Part shown: one piece after another, positions 58,972-64,000 of the stretch
How positions within the stretch are numbered: the stretch's first letter is position 1
Layout: each line of letters starts with the position of its first letter
NCBI RefSeq assembly: GCF_010093235.1
Contig: NZ_PDWP01000023.1
Span: 1-64,000, forward strand
Reading direction: 5' to 3'
Length of the DNA stretch: 64,000 bases
Source: Pseudoxanthomonas suwonensis
GTDB taxonomy: Bacteria; Pseudomonadota; Gammaproteobacteria; Xanthomonadales; Xanthomonadaceae
The notes under the pieces: generated by a model
Told to the model about the DNA's origin: nothing
The model's input: only the letters and a program-made list of their open reading frames with translations
Database searches by the model: none
Position numbers and translations under genes: made by a program

Positions 58972-60408
58972 CTAGTACGCGTTCTTGTTGACGAAGCCCT
59001 TGAACACGGTCAGCAGGATGATTCGGAGGTCGAACCACGGGGACCAGTTCTGCATGTAGTAGAGGTCGTACTCCACTCTGCGGGCCATCTTCTCGACGGT
59101 GTCGGTCTCACCACGCAGGCCGTTTATCTGCGCCCAGCCCGTGATACCAGGCTTGACCCGGTGTCTCTGCATGTAGCGATCAACAAGGGTCTTGTACTGC
59201 TCGTTATGCGCGATGGCGTGTGGCCGAGGGCCGACGATGGACATCGAGCCCTGCAGTACGTTGATGAACTGGGGCAGCTCGTCCAGGCTCGTGCGGCGGA
59301 GAAAGGCGCCGAACGGGGTAACGCGCGAATCGCCCTTGCTCGCCTGGGTGACCTGGCCTTCGGCCTCTTGGTGCACCCGCATGCTGCGGAACTTCCACAC
59401 CTCGATGGGCTTGCCGCCGAGTCCGTTTCGCAGCTGCCGAAAGAAGATCGGACCCGGCGAGCTGAGCTTTACCCCGATCGCGATGGCGATCATCAGCGGA
59501 GAGATCATGATCAGGATGAGGGAGGCCAGTACCTTGTCCATCGTGGCCTTGATCAGGTGTGCGGGACCATCCAGCGGACTGGAACGAAGGTTGAGGACCG
59601 GCAGTCCACCAATCTGCTCGACCGAATGATTGAGCAGCTGCAGGCCGAAGAGGTCGGGAAGAAGCTTGATGTCGGCCGTCGAGTGATCGAGCTGGCGCAG
59701 TACATAGGCGATCTGCCCCTGCTCACGCATTGGCAGGGCGATCCAGACCTGGTCGATGTGCCGACTCTCGACGAACTCGGCCAGTCGATCGACGCGACCC
59801 ATCGGGCGGATGCCGTGCAGCGCACAGCGGTCGGCGCTGGTAGCGAACCAACCCACTACCTTGATGCCCATCCAGGGATTGCGGCGCATCGCCTCGACGA
59901 TGCGCTGCGCATCCGGATTGCCGCCGACGATAACCGCGGTCCGCAGATCCATGCCGCGTGCGCGCACCCACGCCGCGCATCCGCGGAGACCGAGGCGGAC
60001 TGCAGCTGCACCGCCGAGGCTGATACCGGCCCAGGCGCCCAGCCAGAGGCGTGAAAGCTCGCCGACCAGCTGGACTACCGTGGCGTAGAACAGCATCCCG
60101 GCGAAAATCAGTGACCAGCACAATGAAAGCGTCACCAGCTCGGTCGTAATGCCCCGCCCGCGCCAGCTGCGGTACAGCGAGGACGAACCGAACACGAGCA
60201 GCCCGAACAACGTGGTCAGCACCGTCAGGCTGATGTGATCCGTGTCCATCCGGAAACTGCCATACCGGATGCGGTATGCCAGCAGCGCTCCGCCGACCAG
60301 CATCAGTGGATCGGCAGCACGTCTCACCACCCCCGTGGCGGCAGTGAACTTGCTCGCCGTCCGCTCGGGGGCCGTGGTTTCTTCCGACCTGATTGGCATG
60401 AGCAGCAT
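58972..60408 (-). CDS. Undecaprenyl-phosphate glucose phosphotransferase (GumD/WcaJ-like)
   Basis: 478 residues. Four to five membrane segments (about residues 30-150), a nucleotide-binding-like soluble domain ([18 protein letters not shown]), another membrane hairpin and the sugar-transferase domain: [52 protein letters not shown] and a [17 protein letters not shown] end. It primes repeat-unit synthesis by placing hexose-1-phosphate, most likely glucose, on undecaprenyl phosphate. Size and layout fit Xanthomonas GumD (484) as well as WcaJ. ATG at 60408 follows AAGGGGA. Confidence 0.95.
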   Translation of the reverse strand: MLLMPIRSEETTAPERTASKFTAATGVVRRAADPLMLVGGALLAYRIRYGSFRMDTDHISLTVLTTLFGLLVFGSSSLYRSWRGRGITTELVTLSLCWSLIFAGMLFYATVVQLVGELSRLWLGAWAGISLGGAAAVRLGLRGCAAWVRARGMDLRTAVIVGGNPDAQRIVEAMRRNPWMGIKVVGWFATSADRCALHGIRPMGRVDRLAEFVESRHIDQVWIALPMREQGQIAYVLRQLDHSTADIKLLPDLFGLQLLNHSVEQIGGLPVLNLRSSPLDGPAHLIKATMDKVLASLILIMISPLMIAIAIGVKLSSPGPIFFRQLRNGLGGKPIEVWKFRSMRVHQEAEGQVTQASKGDSRVTPFGAFLRRTSLDELPQFINVLQGSMSIVGPRPHAIAHNEQYKTLVDRYMQRHRVKPGITGWAQINGLRGETDTVEKMARRVEYDLYYMQNWSPWFDLRIILLTVFKGFVNKNAY

Positions 60409-60420
60409 GGTAGTTCCCCT

Positions 60421-60504
60421 TCATCCGTGTGGTTTTTCCGGCGAAGCCGGAGGGGAGGCTTGATGTTGCATTGCAGCATCAAATCCTGCAAGTGTTCTTT
60501 TCAT
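60421..60504 (-). other. Possible leader ORF (27 codons) and stem-loop before the initiating transferase gene
   Basis: On the minus strand ATG at 60504, preceded by CGAGG, opens a 27-codon frame rich in Ala, Pro and Gln and closing with TGA at 60421, twelve bases before the next start. Its 3' part includes the hairpin TCCGGC-TTC-GCCGGA. It could be a translated leader, a stem that acts on mRNA, or chance. No other gene is seen between 60409 and 60542. Confidence 0.25.
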
Positions 60505-60542
60505 TGCCTCGTTAAATCCATGTAGAGGCTGCGTGAAGATAA

Positions 60543-62786
60543 TCAGGGATCGATGTATTCAATATTGTCAAAGAAGAGTTTCTGGTCCCGCTCGCCTGTC
60601 ATCCGGTACAGGCTGTACTTCTTCGCGAGGCGTGCACCGCCATCACGGACCAGCGGCTGCCACCACAGCCTTGCGGTAGCTCTGCTGGAGCGGGGCATGA
60701 GCAGGTCCATTGGCACCAGGACGTAAATTCCCTTGTCGAAGCTGCCTTCACCGAACTCGGCAGCGGAAATATTGGTCTTGGTGGCGTATGCACCCATCGT
60801 TACGCCATTGTCGAATATCCGCGATACGTCGACCGTGACGCCCCAATCACCGGCGAGGTAGCGGCCGGCGGACGTGGCCACGTGGATGCGGCGATCGAAT
60901 CCAAGGTCGTAATACAGGGTGGCATGGCCCGTGGCGACCGAGTAGTCCCGGAACGAGAACCGCTGGTCGTAATCGCGCTGCTTCACCCAGTTGGCGTCGA
61001 ATCCCAAGGCCCAGCGCTCCCCCATGGGCCGATAGAGAATCTCGCCCCCGACCCCGCCGTACATGCTCTCCAGCAGGCCCGCGTATGCCATGCCGTAGAG
61101 ATCACGGCCGAGCGCATGTGTAGTGGTGAACTGGAAGTTCGGTACCATGACTTCGGATGTGGTCACGTACTGCCGGACGTCGGTGCGCACGCGAGGGAGG
61201 CGACTTGGCGCGTCATACCGGAACTTGTCGAAGTTGTTGAGGAGATCAACACTGACGGTTCCGCTGAGCCAGCTGCTGCGACTGAACATCCAGTCCGCGC
61301 TCGCGTTGGCGGTGAGCTGGTAGAGAATGAAGCCATCCGGGCCGCCTATGATCTCCTTGAGGCCCGGCGATAGGCTCGTAGTCAACCGGCGGGTTAGCGG
61401 CCTGTCATAGACGATGGTCCCCTCCCGCGAACTTCCTGGCGGATTCAGCTCAACGCTCCGCGATAGCGTGTCCAGGTCGATGTCGCCCCTCACATACGCG
61501 GCGAGGGCCTTGCGCGAGACGCTGCTCTGCGCGATGGGCATGTCTTGGCGGTTGTACTCGAGCGTCACCCAGTCGATGTGGGGGTCGACCATGTTGTCAA
61601 CGACGCGGGCGACCCTCCCGAGCCCTTCGGACAGGTAGAAGTGGCGGGTCTGGTTGCCATGAAGGATGAGCTCCTGGTCATTGACCTCCACCCGGCGCAG
61701 GTAGAAGCCGGCGTTATCGATCAATTGCGCGCGGACGTCGTCCCATCCATGCCCAGGGAGCAGCGGATAGCCTTCCCGCGGGCCGACTGATCCGAGGATG
61801 GAATCGTCACTTGCCGGCGCGAATTCGCTGGGTGACGCCAAGGCTACTTCTGCGGCTCTTCCGTCTCCCGCGACCGGCTGCAGTGACTCCTCACGCATCG
61901 GCACCTTGGGCGGGTCCAGCCAGCGCGGCTGCCGTGGAGCGTTCTTGAGATTTCCACGCAGGGTCAGGCTCGCGAGTAGCTCATTACCCCTTTCCCAGCC
62001 CACGGTGAACCGAACGCCAGGTGTGGGGGTGTACTGCAATCCAAGGTTGATGCGCGAATCAGGACGAAGATTGGCTGGCACGCCGCCACGTCCAGGCCAA
62101 AGCTCTCTGGTGTAGTCGTGCCCGTCGTACTCGACTTTGAGCAACAGCGATTCCCACGGTGTCTGCCACGCCACGCCGCCAAAGACACCGACCGGGCCAC
62201 GGAACATCGTATTGCTGTTGAAGTCACCCGCCTGCTGAATGCCTGGGCGCACATCGAAGCGATCGTCTATCCAGCCGAGGGGGTTGCTGAGATTGCCCGC
62301 GCTTCCAAGATATCCGGTTGCAAGGCCGATGCTGGTATCCACGGAGCCGAAACGCTTACTGGCTACCAAGTACTCACTGGCGAAGAAGCCGGTGCCGCCG
62401 ACATCGCGCGCGCCAAACGCCACTTCCGGGCGCCATCGGCTTTCAGTCCAGAGCCTGACCTTGAAATCGATCGACTTGTCCTTGAAGTGCTGGTCGCCGC
62501 CCAGTGGGCCATATGCCACGGCGGTGTTGTTGACGTAACGGTAGGCAGCCTCAAACCACGGAAGAGGCTGCATGGAGACGCTGTACCGGGAGTAGGGCGA
62601 GGTGTGGCTGGCGGTGAAAGCGAACTCGCCTTCCTCCGCCATGCGTGCCGTTGGCGTTTGCAGGAGGCCTACGGTTCCCCAATCGTTCTGGGTTGCTGGA
62701 ACCTCCGCCTGCAAGCTTCCGCATACAGCCAGGCTTAGCGCGCTGAGCGCGGGAAGGACCTGCCTGGGATGATGGCGGTGGCTCAT
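60543..62786 (-). CDS. YjbH-family outer-membrane exopolysaccharide accessory protein
   Basis: 747 residues. A signal peptide (LPALSALSLAVCGSLQA) is followed by the YjbH/WbfB signature NDWGTVGLLQTPTARMAEEGEF and many beta-strand-like segments (FTASHTSPYSRYSVSMQPL; GATGAYLG-like; WFEAAYRY), consistent with a large outer-membrane beta-barrel. YjbH family members support surface polysaccharide release in enteric bacteria and vibrios. Gene order YjbF-YjbG(GfcC)-YjbH is kept here. Its start overlaps the GfcC-like gene by 4 bases. Confidence 0.9.
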   Translation of the reverse strand: MSHRHHPRQVLPALSALSLAVCGSLQAEVPATQNDWGTVGLLQTPTARMAEEGEFAFTASHTSPYSRYSVSMQPLPWFEAAYRYVNNTAVAYGPLGGDQHFKDKSIDFKVRLWTESRWRPEVAFGARDVGGTGFFASEYLVASKRFGSVDTSIGLATGYLGSAGNLSNPLGWIDDRFDVRPGIQQAGDFNSNTMFRGPVGVFGGVAWQTPWESLLLKVEYDGHDYTRELWPGRGGVPANLRPDSRINLGLQYTPTPGVRFTVGWERGNELLASLTLRGNLKNAPRQPRWLDPPKVPMREESLQPVAGDGRAAEVALASPSEFAPASDDSILGSVGPREGYPLLPGHGWDDVRAQLIDNAGFYLRRVEVNDQELILHGNQTRHFYLSEGLGRVARVVDNMVDPHIDWVTLEYNRQDMPIAQSSVSRKALAAYVRGDIDLDTLSRSVELNPPGSSREGTIVYDRPLTRRLTTSLSPGLKEIIGGPDGFILYQLTANASADWMFSRSSWLSGTVSVDLLNNFDKFRYDAPSRLPRVRTDVRQYVTTSEVMVPNFQFTTTHALGRDLYGMAYAGLLESMYGGVGGEILYRPMGERWALGFDANWVKQRDYDQRFSFRDYSVATGHATLYYDLGFDRRIHVATSAGRYLAGDWGVTVDVSRIFDNGVTMGAYATKTNISAAEFGEGSFDKGIYVLVPMDLLMPRSSRATARLWWQPLVRDGGARLAKKYSLYRMTGERDQKLFFDNIEYIDP

Positions 62787-63577
62787 GGATTCACCAGCCC
62801 GTCGTGTGGAAGCGGCTGACTGGCCAGGAAGATGGTCATGTCGCGCTCTAGCTCAGGCGCGACCTCGGCAGTCACCTTCTTGCGCAATGGCACGTAGATG
62901 ATCGCGCCAGGAGCCAACAGCTGTGCAGGGCTTCGGTTCCAGGCCGCAATTCCGATGGCGGAGGCCTGGCCGTCAGGCTGGATCACGTGGATTGTGTCCG
63001 GGTCGGCGGCATCCCGGTCGATGAGGCAATCGGAGAGGTAATCCCTGGCGTCGCGACCTGCTACGTGCGGGATCGCACATGGCGCCACCACAGCTCCGAC
63101 CACTGTTACGGTGTCGGGCCTTTCCGGAAAAAAGAAGTGATCGCCTTGGGCCAGCAGAGAGTTCCTGTCTCCCCGGCTCACTTCCAGCCGCCGGGGATTG
63201 CCCTCGATTGGGACGCGTCCCGTCACCGGCAAGCCCTCCACCCAGCTATGGAGGGCTGCGGCGCGTGCGGCGACCGCCGGGGACGCGTCCGCCCACTCGG
63301 CGATGGTCCTCAGATCATGTAGAAGCCCCGCACGCAAGCGGACGTGCTCGGTATACGTCGCCACACGGAATGCAGAAGCGCCAAGGATATAGGCATCACG
63401 GCGCGGCATCGCAGCGACCACGGCGTCGGCGAACCGGGTGCCGGCAGGAAGCTGGATGGGTCCGGGTCGGCTTACCGTTCCTTCTACCGACACCTCCAAG
63501 CTGGGAGTGGACGCACCAACGTCCATTCCCGCTGCGGACATGGACGCAAGCAAGACGTAGCGGAGAAGTGCGCTCAC
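62783..63577 (-). CDS. GfcC/YjbG-family periplasmic protein of exopolysaccharide export
   Basis: 264 residues with a signal peptide (YVLLASMSAAGMDVGAS). It has the two beta-grasp-like domains of capsule protein GfcC: the N-terminal VSVEGTVSRPGPIQLPAG repeated as PDTVTVVGAVVAPCAIPHVAG, plus a C-terminal helix region. The related Wza domains use the same fold. GfcC is needed for group 4 capsule in pathogenic E. coli. The start codon is GTG. It overlaps both neighbours by 4 bases. Confidence 0.88.
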   Translation of the reverse strand: MSALLRYVLLASMSAAGMDVGASTPSLEVSVEGTVSRPGPIQLPAGTRFADAVVAAMPRRDAYILGASAFRVATYTEHVRLRAGLLHDLRTIAEWADASPAVAARAAALHSWVEGLPVTGRVPIEGNPRRLEVSRGDRNSLLAQGDHFFFPERPDTVTVVGAVVAPCAIPHVAGRDARDYLSDCLIDRDAADPDTIHVIQPDGQASAIGIAAWNRSPAQLLAPGAIIYVPLRKKVTAEVAPELERDMTIFLASQPLPHDGLVNP

Positions 63578-64000
63578 CGCGTCCTCCTCGCATAAGGCTT
63601 GAGTAGCACGATGTCGACATATATGTCGGGCGTGACCATCTGGCGGCTCTTCCAGATCCGGCCAGTCCGCGGATCGACCCAGTAGGTGTTTCTGCCGTCC
63701 ACGCCTGGACCGTGCAAGTGCTCCTCGTAACGCACGAGGTCACGCGCTCGGCCAAGGATCTCAAGCCGCTCCTGCCCTGATTGGCGTAGAGTGCCGGTGA
63801 CCGGGATGCCGTAGCGGTAGCCGTCCGGCCAGTCATAGCGACGCACAACGGTGGCAGTGCCGCTTCCGACGGTGCGCAAGTCCAGGAACGGGTTGGCCCC
63901 CTCGATGCGCATATCGTCGAGCCGGGCGCCAAGCTCATGGGTTCCGCAGACCTGATCCCCGTCGCAAAGGAAAAGCACATGGTGTCCGCTGTGCCATGAC
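63574..64000 (-). CDS. YjbF/GfcB-family lipoprotein, C-terminal part (cut by window end)
   Basis: The frame stays open to base 64000, giving at least 141 residues; the N-terminal signal lies outside. The visible part (GTHELGARLDDMRIEGANPFLDLR, split here by family pattern; GTATVVRRYDWPDGYRYG; NTYWVDPRTGRIWKSRQ) fits GfcB/YjbF lipoproteins, which act with GfcC and YjbH in polysaccharide secretion. The GTG at 63978 is probably internal, since the open frame continues upstream. The stop overlaps the GfcC start by 4 bases. Confidence 0.75.
   Translation of the reverse strand, partial: SWHSGHHVLFLCDGDQVCGTHELGARLDDMRIEGANPFLDLRTVGSGTATVVRRYDWPDGYRYGIPVTGTLRQSGQERLEILGRARDLVRYEEHLHGPGVDGRNTYWVDPRTGRIWKSRQMVTPDIYVDIVLLKPYARRTR

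Noticed and set aside
58972-60408. Xanthan gum operon
   Set aside because: Only the priming enzyme resembles GumD; no GumB, C, E to M homologues are seen, and the Wzx/Wzy, Gmd, Fcl and pyruvyl and acetyl genes fit another polymer.

Overview
The window is a chromosomal segment of a very GC-rich gammaproteobacterium of the Xanthomonadaceae/Lysobacteraceae (Xanthomonas, Pseudoxanthomonas, Luteimonas, Lysobacter range; genus not resolved). Pointers: a bacteriophytochrome with the PAS-GAF-PHY-PAS layout known from Xanthomonas campestris BphP, a XanB-type bifunctional mannose enzyme, a GumD-like initiating glycosyltransferase, many secreted lipoprotein peptidases, and large numbers of REP palindromes beginning with GTAG, the type described in Stenotrophomonas. 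No rRNA, prophage or CRISPR is seen. One tRNA gene, Arg(CCG), is present.

Layout. 1-130: 3' end of an IS3-family transposase. 165-6670: a small hypothetical gene, an M3 peptidyl-dipeptidase lipoprotein, a fasciclin + DUF378 pair divergent from a cobalamin-binding MerR regulator (CarH/LitR type) with a two-repeat TGTACA operator between them, then htpG with a heat-shock promoter. 6747-7920: an inverted-repeat element and repeat array 1. 7932-11716: a TetR-controlled YbhG/F/S-like ABC exporter operon. 12224-25239: mostly unlinked housekeeping and accessory genes (YdeI/OmpD-associated protein, DUF885 peptidase, an alpha/beta hydrolase, a GGDEF-EAL protein, folE, ychJ, the ergothioneine pair egtB-egtD, a mutarotase with a lipoprotein-like signal, an MFS exporter, a PepSY protein). 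25370-27906: heme oxygenase-bacteriophytochrome operon. 27971-29080 and 30950-32571: repeat arrays 2 and 3, in the same orientation, bracketing an mgsA-NRDE operon. 32634-41493: M19 dipeptidase, BenE transporter and the glutamate synthase genes gltB-gltD. 41708-43838: two I78-like inhibitor lipoproteins flanking a topoisomerase IB gene, then tRNA-Arg.

43887-64000 is an exopolysaccharide region. It encodes GDP-mannose and GDP-fucose supply (xanB, gmd, fcl, and a gmm-type Nudix enzyme), UDP-glucuronate supply (ugd), a polyprenyl-phosphate hexose-1-phosphate transferase, three more glycosyltransferases, Wzx and Wzy, a pyruvyl transferase, a WcaF-like acetyltransferase, a nitroreductase-family protein, and a YjbF/YjbG(GfcC)/YjbH-type export-accessory operon cut by the window end. 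The gene set resembles colanic acid more than xanthan. The Wza/Wzc export pair is not in the window and may lie beyond 64000. The wzy-wzx stretch is visibly less GC-rich than its surroundings.

The most unusual content is (i) the putative B12-dependent, possibly light-responsive regulator and its operator, close to a separate red/far-red photoreceptor operon; (ii) three mosaic arrays of GTAG palindromes, one of which is a 926-bp higher-order tandem duplication; (iii) a methylglyoxal synthase homologue whose N-terminal half looks like a second, degenerate copy of the MGS fold.
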